DNA from: Chitinophagaceae bacterium UBA1930
GTDB taxonomy: Bacteria; Bacteroidota; Bacteroidia; Chitinophagales; Chitinophagaceae
DNA length: 64,000 nucleotides
Direction: 5' to 3'
Assembly (NCBI GenBank): GCA_002337145.1
Contig: DDFK01000002.1
Span: 806,001-870,000 of the forward strand
The translations under genes were made by a program, and so were the position numbers. Shown one piece after another: positions 25,859 to 33,971 of this stretch. The first letter of the stretch is position 1. Each line of letters opens with the position of its first letter. Under the pieces are notes generated by a model. The model was not told where the DNA came from. It worked only from the letters and a program-made list of their open reading frames with translations, and did not search any database.

Positions 25859-26148
25859 AACCTGTAAGGAACAATACGGATGAACAGCAATTTGAAATTG
25901 AATCAGACGGTTTAAAAGCGTATCTCACCTACCGTTTTTACAAACATAATATCGCCTTTATGCATACGTTTGTGCCGGATCAATTAAGCGGAAAGGGTAT
26001 TGCCACGATGCTCGCAAAGGAAGCCTTTGCTTATGCAAAAGAAATTAAAAAGCCAGTGATGGTGTATTGTCCGTTTGTTGCGGATTTTATAAAAAAGAAT
26101 CCGGAGTATAAGTCCCAACTGGATCCTGAATACTATTCCAAAGATTAA
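25855..26148 (+). CDS. GNAT family N-acetyltransferase (YjdJ-like, short)
   Basis: Small protein of 97 residues of the short GNAT type: FEIESDGLKAYLTY, then the acetyl-CoA-binding segment VPDQLSGKGIATMLAKEAF and VMVYCPFVADFIKKNPEY. It would acetylate an unknown amine substrate. Its start codon overlaps the stop of an orphan signal peptide frame (ATGA), an unusual junction suggesting a fusion of regulatory sequence by deletion. Confidence 0.85.
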   Translation: MKPVRNNTDEQQFEIESDGLKAYLTYRFYKHNIAFMHTFVPDQLSGKGIATMLAKEAFAYAKEIKKPVMVYCPFVADFIKKNPEYKSQLDPEYYSKD

Positions 26149-26155
26149 TTATTAT

Positions 26156-26205
26156 GGGCGTTTTGAAGTCAGTACCCAACGCTACGGTCATCTGCAAAAA
26201 TGGCT
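26156..26205 (+). pseudogene. Short integrase scar at the right end of the accessory region
   Basis: The stretch encodes GRFEVSTQRYGHLQKW, matching the N-terminal integrase segment GERFEVSTMRYVEVAKW of the 15.6-kb remnant. TTTGAAGTCAGTAC is identical in both. No further integrase sequence follows. Confidence 0.65.
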
Positions 26206-26303
26206 AATATAAAATTGATGCCCTAGGCTTTTGAGAAGCAAGGCAATGGAATCGGGAAATAGAAAAATGACTGTTGGTATATCCGTGTTGATACCATTGC
26301 ACA

Positions 26304-27329
26304 TTATTGCATGGCTTTGGTTTCTTCTTTGCTGAGGTTCAGGAACCTTGCAGCATTGTTGAAGAGGATGTCCCTTTTCTGTTCCTGTGTCAGGAAGGGT
26401 GCATTTTCAATATGCTTTATACCAATACCAATGGATTGGGGCCACACCATATTGTCACTTCCAAACATGATGCGTTTACCAAAACCTGCATTCACCAAAC
26501 GTTGCACATAATAATAGTATTCCTTTAAAGGCAGGGCATAACTGATGATACCCAAATCAACATATAGTTGCGGGTGGGCGTACAGTGTTGCCATCATATC
26601 ATCCAGCATTGGCCAGCCTGCGTGCATGGCATATACCCTTAGTTTGGGGTGGCGAATGAGTGCCTCTTCCAAGGTTAATGCACTATGATTTTTTGCCCTG
26701 TATCCTTTAGCCCCTAAATAAATTACACCCGGAGGGCCTGTGCCCACATGCACACCAACAGGGATATCCAGCTCCTCTGCCATAGCTAAATAAGGTTCCA
26801 TGATGCTATCACTCAACGTGTATCCTTCATACTGGATGTATATTTCACCAAACACTTTAAACTCACCAGACTTAAAGAGCTTTCGTAAAGAATCCACTGT
26901 GAGTTTTTGTGACTGAATATCATAAACACCCCAACCAATTGCATTGATAATGCGTTTTGGATTGGCAGCTTTCCATGTACGAACAATGCCAATATTGTCT
27001 TCATTGGCACCACTGGTTACGCCATATACATTGTACTTGTCGAGTTCTTTCAGCGTAAGCATTTGTAAGGAGTCGTCTGTGGATGGTGAGGTGAGTGTAA
27101 CAGACGACCATTCACCTGTTTTGCTTACTCTCATAAAGGTTTCAGCATAAGGTGTATGGGCATCTGCATGACCCCAATGTGTAAAGGGAGCACCCATTTT
27201 TAAAGGTGCTGGCCCTTGTGCATTGGCTTGCAGAGCATGCAGGTGCATGTCTATAACAGGCAAGGGTTTCTTTTGTGCCAATGTCGAAAGCTGCAGCAAC
27301 AAAAGCAGTATCAGGCTATTTGTTTTCAT
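26304..27329 (-). CDS. Amidohydrolase family protein, exported
   Basis: Metal-dependent hydrolase of 341 residues with a signal peptide (MKTNSLILLLLLQLSTLAQ). Metal ligands of the amidohydrolase TIM barrel are visible: DMHLH with His29 and His31, the later VHVGTG, MHAGWP, and the Asp in MFGSDNMVWP. Length fits the amidohydrolase-2 type. It follows the T9SS protein gene by 20 bases and may be co-transcribed. Substrate unknown; the periplasmic location is inferred. Confidence 0.88.
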   Translation of the reverse strand: MKTNSLILLLLLQLSTLAQKKPLPVIDMHLHALQANAQGPAPLKMGAPFTHWGHADAHTPYAETFMRVSKTGEWSSVTLTSPSTDDSLQMLTLKELDKYNVYGVTSGANEDNIGIVRTWKAANPKRIINAIGWGVYDIQSQKLTVDSLRKLFKSGEFKVFGEIYIQYEGYTLSDSIMEPYLAMAEELDIPVGVHVGTGPPGVIYLGAKGYRAKNHSALTLEEALIRHPKLRVYAMHAGWPMLDDMMATLYAHPQLYVDLGIISYALPLKEYYYYVQRLVNAGFGKRIMFGSDNMVWPQSIGIGIKHIENAPFLTQEQKRDILFNNAARFLNLSKEETKAMQ

Positions 27330-27349
27330 AGCTGGTAAGGTAATGGCTT

Positions 27350-30289
27350 TTATTGCTTGATGATGGTTTGCTTGCTGCTATTGCCATCTTTATCCTGATA
27401 AACAATGGTGTAAATGCCAGCAGCATATTTGGCCAATGAAACATTATTGTTTTGTTGATAAACAGTTTGCTGCAATAGCATGATGCCTTGTGCATTGTAC
27501 AGCTTTATGCTGCCACCAACTTGTACTACACTAATGATTATTTGATTGGTTGTTGGGTTAGGATAAACGGATAAATTGATGTTCTGTTTCTTGCAATTGA
27601 CATCCGCCGTTTTTGAATAAACGTAGTTGCCATCCTTGTCTATCATTTTCAACCTGTATAAACCAATCGTATTTAATACCTGCTGGTAGCTGTAACCATT
27701 GCTTGCATTTTTTGCAGTAATGCTGAACTGTTTTTGCCAATTGTTGTTAGTATAGAGCTCCACTTCAAAATGGGAGAAGTTTGTTTCTGATAAGGTGCTG
27801 AACTGGATTGTTGGTTGATTGTTGATGCAAGCAATATTGATATTGCCCAAGGTTGCAGGCAATGCAGCATTGGTATTTCTATGTATCCAGAAGCTGCTGA
27901 AACTGCTTACTTTAAACTGTATGTAATACCCACCTGTAACAGCCTGCCAGTCTTCTGGAACAATCAGTTGTGCTGCCCCACCAGGAAATGCAGCGGGTGC
28001 TGTACTGCCATTTAATTTGGTTACTGCAAGGCTTGCAACGGTTGTTATTAATGGATCCGCTGTTTTTAAGGCATTGAATTCTTCTGCGGTAAAGAACAAC
28101 CTTACTGTTACTGGGTTGGTGGGTTGGGTGGCAGGTGTTATGCTGTAGTTCCTGTTCAAATAAAACGTGCCACCAGTTTGCCTTACAGCACCTGCATGTT
28201 GATATACATTGATGTTTACAGCCCCAAGGTTGGTGTTGTCCAATATTTCTGCTACCAATGAATGCTGCTCTGTGCCAGTGCCATTGATTGCTTCAAAACT
28301 GGTATAGCTGTTGCTTGTACCCAATAGGTTTTGTGGCAGCAAAGTAAATGTAGCAGTAGTAGGAGCAGTGGTCAACAAACTAACTGGCCTTCTTGCTGGC
28401 AGCACATTGCTGGGCAGGCTATCAATATTGCGGAGCATAATGTTTTCACCGGTGCCGTTATAGGTAGCCCTGTAATTTTCTTGCCAGCATATGGCTGCAC
28501 GTTGGTTATTGGGCATGAACACTGCTGTTGGATATTGCGGCTGGTAAGGACTTGTACCAATATACCCCGTACCAATAGGCTTGCCATTGGCACCCCATAA
28601 TAATTTGCAGCTATCACCTACAGGGCTTACCCTGATGTACCTGTAGTATTCGCTTACATAGTACATGGCATCGCCATTGCTGTTGATTGCAATGCCTGGA
28701 TAGCTCAATGAAATGGATGTTGCCTGGCTTCCGCCATTTACATCTTTGCCTACTTCCCTGCCAAGGTTATTGGGCGTTTCCAAACGAAACTCAATAGAGT
28801 CTGTAGTTACATTGTATATACGCATTTTTTGTAAGTAAATGGAATTGACCGTTGCCAATGTTGCAAATGGCCTAATCTTGGCAGTAACAAAAATGTTTTT
28901 ATCGGCACCGGCAATATGATAATTGTAAATGTTTCCATTGGTGGTTGATGCCAATAGCGTTTGTATGGTTCCATTGATTTTAAGTAAGTTGCTTGGCCTA
29001 ACAATCACAGGTATCAAATTGGTATCAGATGCCAATTGATAAGGCACACTATCGTACATTTCATACGCTATATCTACATGCTTCAATAGCACTTCATTTG
29101 TTGCCTCCTCTTTTTTGTACCATGTAAAAACAGTAGGCACAATATTGCCATAGGCAGGTAAAGATGTTGCTTTTGCATAAGACAAAGCATTGGATAAATA
29201 GCTGGATGAACCTCCATTGTTATCCAGCGTTTCAAAACCATATCTAGTTACTTGAAAAGATTGAACAGTATAGATTGTACTGTTTCCTGGTGCGGTACAA
29301 GTGTAAGTTCGTATCAATGTTTCCGGGCTATATAACTTGACTACCGAATCTTTTTTATAGTTGTTGTAATAACGTATGGCATTGTTGTACTGGGTAGTCG
29401 TGTTTGCTGGGTTTCTTGTTACAGTGCAATTTTTCTTTACACGAATCAATTGATTGGTGCCAATGTATTCTTTGCCATACAAAGAAGTTGCGTGCCTAAA
29501 AATTACACCACAGCCATTTTGTTGGTTGCTGAATAATTGATAGTCTGCAACTGTTCCCAAATCGGCCTCTGCCAATGTTGCTATGCTGGCACATTGTGTA
29601 CTAAAATATGTTTCCCGTAAAGACTCATTCATTTGGCCGCCGCCAAAAGATTGCAATACACCATTACTATCTTTATAGCAATAGGTGAGTAATTTGTTGT
29701 AACCATTGCCAATCATTAAATAGCTTACAAAAAAACCGCCTGTTCCATCTGCTACCAATTGCGGTTTGGTATAATAAAAATTATCGCCAGCCAAAGGTGC
29801 TGCAACAGTGTAGCCAGCTGCACCAAATACCAAGCTTCCATCTGCTTTTACATGCTGTACACAAACCTTGTTTTTATTGTTTCCAGCAGCCGTATTGGCA
29901 TCTTCCCAAGCTATGAAAAAACCACCAGCACTATCGGTAGCCATAAAGCTGTAGAACTGTGGTTCGTAATTGGAGCTGCCAGTTGTGTAGTAGTACTGGT
30001 TTTCTGTGCCAGATGCAATAGCAATGCCATTGGCTGCCCAAACGGGATTGCCATTCTTGTCAAACTTTTGGGCGTAAATATCCTTATTGCCATTTCGGCT
30101 GTCCATCCAGGCAACAATAACACTGCTGTCTGTGGGCGAGGCAATGGTAATGGGGCTGGTCTGGTCGTTGTTGGCAATGCTTACGGGCAGGTGGCTATTA
30201 TCAGTAAAAGAATTGTTGGTATTTGCCCATTGGGCTTGGCAAACACAGCATGCAAACAATAAGCAAAAGGCTAATAAGAATCTATTCAT
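27350..30289 (-). CDS. Large secreted protein with T9SS type A sorting domain
   Basis: Protein of 979 residues with a signal peptide ending CVCQAQ. The first 350 residues contain repeated beta-propeller-like strands (SSVIVAWMDSRNGNKDIYAQKFDKNG given in part), similar to proteins that hold several WxDxRNGxxDIYxQ repeats. The C-terminal 75 residues are a T9SS sorting domain (VYPNPTTNQIIISV, GIYTIVYQDKDGN, TIIKQ end). It should cross the outer membrane by type IX secretion and be attached or released. Biochemical role unknown. Confidence 0.88.
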   Translation of the reverse strand: MNRFLLAFCLLFACCVCQAQWANTNNSFTDNSHLPVSIANNDQTSPITIASPTDSSVIVAWMDSRNGNKDIYAQKFDKNGNPVWAANGIAIASGTENQYYYTTGSSNYEPQFYSFMATDSAGGFFIAWEDANTAAGNNKNKVCVQHVKADGSLVFGAAGYTVAAPLAGDNFYYTKPQLVADGTGGFFVSYLMIGNGYNKLLTYCYKDSNGVLQSFGGGQMNESLRETYFSTQCASIATLAEADLGTVADYQLFSNQQNGCGVIFRHATSLYGKEYIGTNQLIRVKKNCTVTRNPANTTTQYNNAIRYYNNYKKDSVVKLYSPETLIRTYTCTAPGNSTIYTVQSFQVTRYGFETLDNNGGSSSYLSNALSYAKATSLPAYGNIVPTVFTWYKKEEATNEVLLKHVDIAYEMYDSVPYQLASDTNLIPVIVRPSNLLKINGTIQTLLASTTNGNIYNYHIAGADKNIFVTAKIRPFATLATVNSIYLQKMRIYNVTTDSIEFRLETPNNLGREVGKDVNGGSQATSISLSYPGIAINSNGDAMYYVSEYYRYIRVSPVGDSCKLLWGANGKPIGTGYIGTSPYQPQYPTAVFMPNNQRAAICWQENYRATYNGTGENIMLRNIDSLPSNVLPARRPVSLLTTAPTTATFTLLPQNLLGTSNSYTSFEAINGTGTEQHSLVAEILDNTNLGAVNINVYQHAGAVRQTGGTFYLNRNYSITPATQPTNPVTVRLFFTAEEFNALKTADPLITTVASLAVTKLNGSTAPAAFPGGAAQLIVPEDWQAVTGGYYIQFKVSSFSSFWIHRNTNAALPATLGNINIACINNQPTIQFSTLSETNFSHFEVELYTNNNWQKQFSITAKNASNGYSYQQVLNTIGLYRLKMIDKDGNYVYSKTADVNCKKQNINLSVYPNPTTNQIIISVVQVGGSIKLYNAQGIMLLQQTVYQQNNNVSLAKYAAGIYTIVYQDKDGNSSKQTIIKQ

Positions 30290-30388
30290 GGCTACTACTT
30301 TACTGCAAGTTGTACAGCAAGTAGCTTTTACGTTTTGCTATTTAGTGTATGGTAGGATTGACTTGTTGAAGTGCAGGTAAGTAATATG

Positions 30389-30826
30389 CTACTTGATATG
30401 TTTTACCAAAAAAATCACAGTAATTGGTACAGCCTTTTTACTGACCAACATGCCACTGCAAGCACCTGAGCCCAAACCTGTAAAACAGCCACTGCTGGAA
30501 CAGGCAATTCCTGTTAAGGATATGAAATTACCTAAGCAGGCATCTGGCAATGGCTTTGCCAATTTGTTTTGCTGTTTTGAGCTTACTGGCAGGAACAATT
30601 GTTGCTTGTACAGGTAGCAGCCTTTTATTGCATACAAAATTTGCCCGTTCATTTTTTGGGATGGACCTGTTTTTAGGATCACTTGCTGAACGTTTTGTGG
30701 CAACTGCTGTAAACTGTCCAAGAATATGCAGCTGTCTTTTGTAACAGCAATAAAAATAGGCTGCCGGGCATTGGCTTTATGTAAGCCAATGCATAATTGC
30801 AGCCATATAAACCCCCGTTTAATCAT
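30389..30826 (-). CDS. Hypothetical small protein downstream of 30829-31326
   Basis: Product of 145 residues, start only 2 bases after the stop of the preceding gene, which argues for a real co-transcribed gene. Middle part is polar; the last 50 residues include GIACSSSGCFTGLGSGAC, a Cys/Gly-rich segment, and a hydrophobic tail. No recognised family. The opposite strand also stays open for a while, so some doubt remains. Confidence 0.45.
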   Translation of the reverse strand: MIKRGFIWLQLCIGLHKANARQPIFIAVTKDSCIFLDSLQQLPQNVQQVILKTGPSQKMNGQILYAIKGCYLYKQQLFLPVSSKQQNKLAKPLPDACLGNFISLTGIACSSSGCFTGLGSGACSGMLVSKKAVPITVIFLVKHIK

Positions 30827-30828
30827 TG

Positions 30829-31326
30829 TTAGATTGCTGTTACGTTGGTAATGGTACCAGTAATTTTTCCTGTACTTGTTTTGTCTGCTTTGGATTTGTT
30901 TTTTGGTACAGGAAAGGCATCGAACTCAAAACTTGCTGACAGCTTGCTGCCCTTTTTGGTAAACGTTACTGTACCCCTTATTTCATAGGCGTTGCCATTG
31001 ATAATAGCAGTGGATTTCTTTTTGTTGTCACTGTCTATGGTGCTGTGCTTGCCTTCTGCAATGGAAGCCAGTATGATATTCAGGTTGCTTTCTGCCATGT
31101 CTTGCAAGCCTACAGTAAAGAGGTAAATACCTTCTTTTCCTTTTAATAATTGTGTGCCATACGTGTATTGCCTATTGGCAAAACTGAACTTTACCGTACC
31201 TGTATTGCTTGTTTTTACCTGCTGCTGCACATTGGTTATAGTATGTGTTGTTGTATTGTTTTTTTGAGCTTGTAGGTTGCTGATGAACAGAACCAATGAT
31301 ATGGTTAATATGTTTTTGATACGCAT
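30829..31326 (-). CDS. Hypothetical exported protein next to the cytolysin-like gene
   Basis: Protein of 165 residues with a signal peptide (ISLVLFISNLQAQ). The mature part is beta-rich, Thr/Lys-rich (VKFSFANRQYTYGTQLL, YEIRGTVTFTKKGSK, KITGTITNVTAI). It lies 102 bases downstream of the cytolysin-like gene on the same strand and 2 bases upstream of the 145-residue ORF. A partner, chaperone or immunity role for the pore-former is conceivable but only by position. Confidence 0.6.
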   Translation of the reverse strand: MRIKNILTISLVLFISNLQAQKNNTTTHTITNVQQQVKTSNTGTVKFSFANRQYTYGTQLLKGKEGIYLFTVGLQDMAESNLNIILASIAEGKHSTIDSDNKKKSTAIINGNAYEIRGTVTFTKKGSKLSASFEFDAFPVPKNKSKADKTSTGKITGTITNVTAI

Positions 31327-31428
31327 GTTTTTTTGTTTTAATGGATGATTGCGTTACAGATATTGCTTGTATAATACTGTGCATGAACAAGCCACTAATG
31401 AGTATGATTATTTTTTTGAACTGCATGT

Positions 31429-33066
31429 TTAGTTGAACCTGCCTGTTACGGTAACCACCACTTTTTTGTCATTGCCAGAAGACCTGATAGTTTGTATGGT
31501 CTTGTTGTTGTTTTCAATGGCTGTTAACATGAAATCACTTAGGTTAAAATCTTCATATTGCCCCTTGTATTCACCATGCATAAAGTTCATTCCTTCATCC
31601 TTGTTGCTGGATGATGCCTTTAGCAGAAAGGCATCTGTGGCACCAACGCCAATTTGCCTGTTCTGTAACCTTGTCCATATTCTTAATTTTCCATTCTTCC
31701 TATCATTGGCTGAAAGCCCTACAAACGTTACAGAAGTAAGTGGCTGTGATGTATTGCCTGCTGATTGCGATGTGGCATTGTCCCTGTTTACGTTCCAAAC
31801 AGTTTTAATGTCGCTACCCCTTCTGTTGCCATTGGCATCCAGTATTTCCAAATCAATCCATCCAAAAATGTTGCCACCATTAATGGTAAGGCTCGTAAGG
31901 CTGATGGTAAAATCCTGTGGCACGTTAGGGTTGCTGCTGCATACTTGGCTGGGCAGTTCATTGGCATTGCAATTGGCTGCAGCTACATCACCATTCAGGA
32001 ACCTTAACGAGTAGGAGATAGGCTCGCCCATGCCAAATGGTGTGTTGCTGTTCTTGTTGTACATGCCATCTATCATTTGCTGGGTAGCGGTAGCCAATTG
32101 TTCCCAGCCTTTTACAGTTTGTATGCTGCCTTGCGAACCGTACAGGAATATTTTATAATCAATGCCGGACAATGCTTTTTTTGTCTCTACATTTCCGTTA
32201 GCCTTTACACCATAACCACTGCCACTAAAACTGGCCTTTACTGTTTCCTCATCTAAAGTAGATTCAAAATAGATCATCAGTTTGCAGCCATAAGTAATCT
32301 TGTCAAGTATTACATAATCGCCATTGGCATTGTCTGCTGCATTGGTAAATGGGTTCTGGATATCGGTAATTTTTGCAGTGTAAATTGGGTTTACATAAGT
32401 AACCAAATACTTGTTGGTTTTAGTGCTGCTGTTATAGCCAAAATTGGCTGCCACGTCAAAACCAAAACCACTATAGGATATGCCAGCAGCCAGGTTCAGC
32501 TCCTGCACGGTATTGGCAATCTTGCATTCATAATATTGGGCACCACGGGTAGGATGACTTTTGAATGCAGTGTTGCGTAAGTTGGTAAGCCCATCGCCCA
32601 AATTGGTAATGGTTGGCTCGTTCACTTTTATGGATGGGATGCCATCTATACTTAAGCTGATGGCATTCCTGCTATTGGGAATATTGTTGATATTGCCTTG
32701 CTTGAATTCGCTAAGTGCATAAATGCCGCCCAACGTGAGGCTGCTTATATCGTTGGGGTTAAGCACATCTTGACTAAGGCTGGTAACATCCAGCTTGCGG
32801 TACACGGTTTTGCAAATGCTTTTGCCATCGCTGCTCACTGTTTCTTTATCGGATGGCCTAACCACTACATTGGTGGCTGTGGGTGGTTTCCAGTTGGCTG
32901 GCTTCCTTACAAAATCATAATTAATGTTGGTTAACCTGTGCAGGGGAAGCTTTGCAATATTGCCCATACTGGTGGACTTTCCCCCAATATTCCTGATGCC
33001 TGTTTGGCAAATGGCTGCAGTGCAAATTGGTGCAAGCAGTAATGTGAAAAATGCTTTTTGGTACAT
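31429..33066 (-). CDS. Cholesterol-dependent-cytolysin-like (thiol-activated cytolysin family) protein
   Basis: Exported protein of 545 residues (signal peptide ending TAAICQ) that resembles domains 1-3 of thiol-activated cytolysins. Landmarks in the family order: ISLSIDGIP near residue 137, LVTYVNPIYTAKI at 221-233 (perfringolysin: MYKQIFYTVNV), LDKITYGCKLMIYFEST at 254-270 (VAYGRTVFVKLETS), YKIFLYGSQG at 304-313 and EPISYSLRFLNG at 348-359 (PISYTSVFLKN). The last 170 residues differ: the Trp-rich undecapeptide of domain 4 is absent, and a different beta-rich domain takes its place, as known for CDC-like proteins of Bacteroidota. It would form pores in target membranes, receptor unknown. ATG at 33066 is chosen because it starts the signal peptide. 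A LytTR two-component system lies directly upstream. Confidence 0.75.
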   Translation of the reverse strand: MYQKAFFTLLLAPICTAAICQTGIRNIGGKSTSMGNIAKLPLHRLTNINYDFVRKPANWKPPTATNVVVRPSDKETVSSDGKSICKTVYRKLDVTSLSQDVLNPNDISSLTLGGIYALSEFKQGNINNIPNSRNAISLSIDGIPSIKVNEPTITNLGDGLTNLRNTAFKSHPTRGAQYYECKIANTVQELNLAAGISYSGFGFDVAANFGYNSSTKTNKYLVTYVNPIYTAKITDIQNPFTNAADNANGDYVILDKITYGCKLMIYFESTLDEETVKASFSGSGYGVKANGNVETKKALSGIDYKIFLYGSQGSIQTVKGWEQLATATQQMIDGMYNKNSNTPFGMGEPISYSLRFLNGDVAAANCNANELPSQVCSSNPNVPQDFTISLTSLTINGGNIFGWIDLEILDANGNRRGSDIKTVWNVNRDNATSQSAGNTSQPLTSVTFVGLSANDRKNGKLRIWTRLQNRQIGVGATDAFLLKASSSNKDEGMNFMHGEYKGQYEDFNLSDFMLTAIENNNKTIQTIRSSGNDKKVVVTVTGRFN

Positions 33067-33220
33067 GGTAACTTTTTTTGGAGAAGAAATATTGGTAGGC
33101 ACCACCATTACCTATGTGCATGTAGTGCCTTTACGCAACAAATCTTTGTCAAAAACGCATCCGTTGATTAGCCAAAAAGCCAAGTGTAAGATTGGGTATG
33201 TGAACTGTGGGGTTGATCTG

Positions 33221-33964
33221 TTACACCTTCATGAACATTTCCAGGAACTGCTGTTTCTTGTTCCTGCTAAGGCTTATTCTGGTGCTATTCTCCATAATGA
33301 TTTCTCCTCCCTCGCCACGGATATATTGCTTGATGCTTTTCAGGTTGATGATATAGGATTTATGTGCCCTGAAGAACATGGTTCCATCCATTACTTCCTC
33401 AAAAATGGCCAAAGTTTTACTGGCCAGGTATTTAGTGCCATTATTCATGAAGATATTGGTGTAGCTGCTGGTGGCTTCTAGGTACATAATGTCCTTCATC
33501 TTAATGAACAGCAAGCCTTCAATGGTGGATAGGGCAAGGGTGTCCATTATTTTGTGCTGTGTGCATTTTTTTGCCTGTTGCACCTGTTCTGTCGTAGTCA
33601 CCAGTTCTTGAGCCTTGTATTTTTCAATGGCATTTTTTAGTTCCACTTTGTCAATTGGCTTCAACAGATAATCCAATGCAGAAAGCCTTAATGCCTTGAT
33701 GGCATATTGGTCATACGCAGTGGTAAAAATGGTTTCAAATGGCAATGAAGTAAACTGTTCCAGCAATTCCAGGCCATTCATGATGGGCATTTCAATATCC
33801 AGGAAAACCAGGTTGGGTTGGTGCTCTTCTATCAATGCTTTTGCCTGGCTGCTTTGTTGTGTAACAGCCACTATTTCTATTTCGTCTGCATAGTCTTTAA
33901 GCAGGTGTTGCAAAGTGGTTATACAGTGCTTCTCATCGTCTATAATCATTACCTTGATCATCAA
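33221..33964 (-). CDS. LytTR family response regulator
   Basis: Regulator of 247 residues: receiver domain with acidic pocket IIDDE and phospho-acceptor Asp56 (FLDIEMP), Lys in LKPID, and a C-terminal LytTR DNA-binding domain (DIMYLEATSSYTNIFM, FFRAHKSYIINLKSI, ISLSRNKKQQF). It begins 7 bases after the stop of the sensor kinase gene, so the two form a cognate pair. Nearest downstream gene on the same strand is the cytolysin-like gene, 154 bases away, an obvious candidate target. Confidence 0.95.
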   Translation of the reverse strand: MMIKVMIIDDEKHCITTLQHLLKDYADEIEIVAVTQQSSQAKALIEEHQPNLVFLDIEMPIMNGLELLEQFTSLPFETIFTTAYDQYAIKALRLSALDYLLKPIDKVELKNAIEKYKAQELVTTTEQVQQAKKCTQHKIMDTLALSTIEGLLFIKMKDIMYLEATSSYTNIFMNNGTKYLASKTLAIFEEVMDGTMFFRAHKSYIINLKSIKQYIRGEGGEIIMENSTRISLSRNKKQQFLEMFMKV

Positions 33965-33971
33965 GTTGTTT

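Noticed and set aside
15272..26205. Second attachment site (duplicate of the tRNA-Asp 3' end)
   Set aside because: Looked for the segment GTCCCGTCCGGTCCGC to the right up to the last integrase scar and found no copy by eye.
29759..30262. 167-codon plus-strand frame opposite the T9SS protein
   Set aside because: Shadow of the minus-strand gene, whose signal peptide and sorting domain are convincing.
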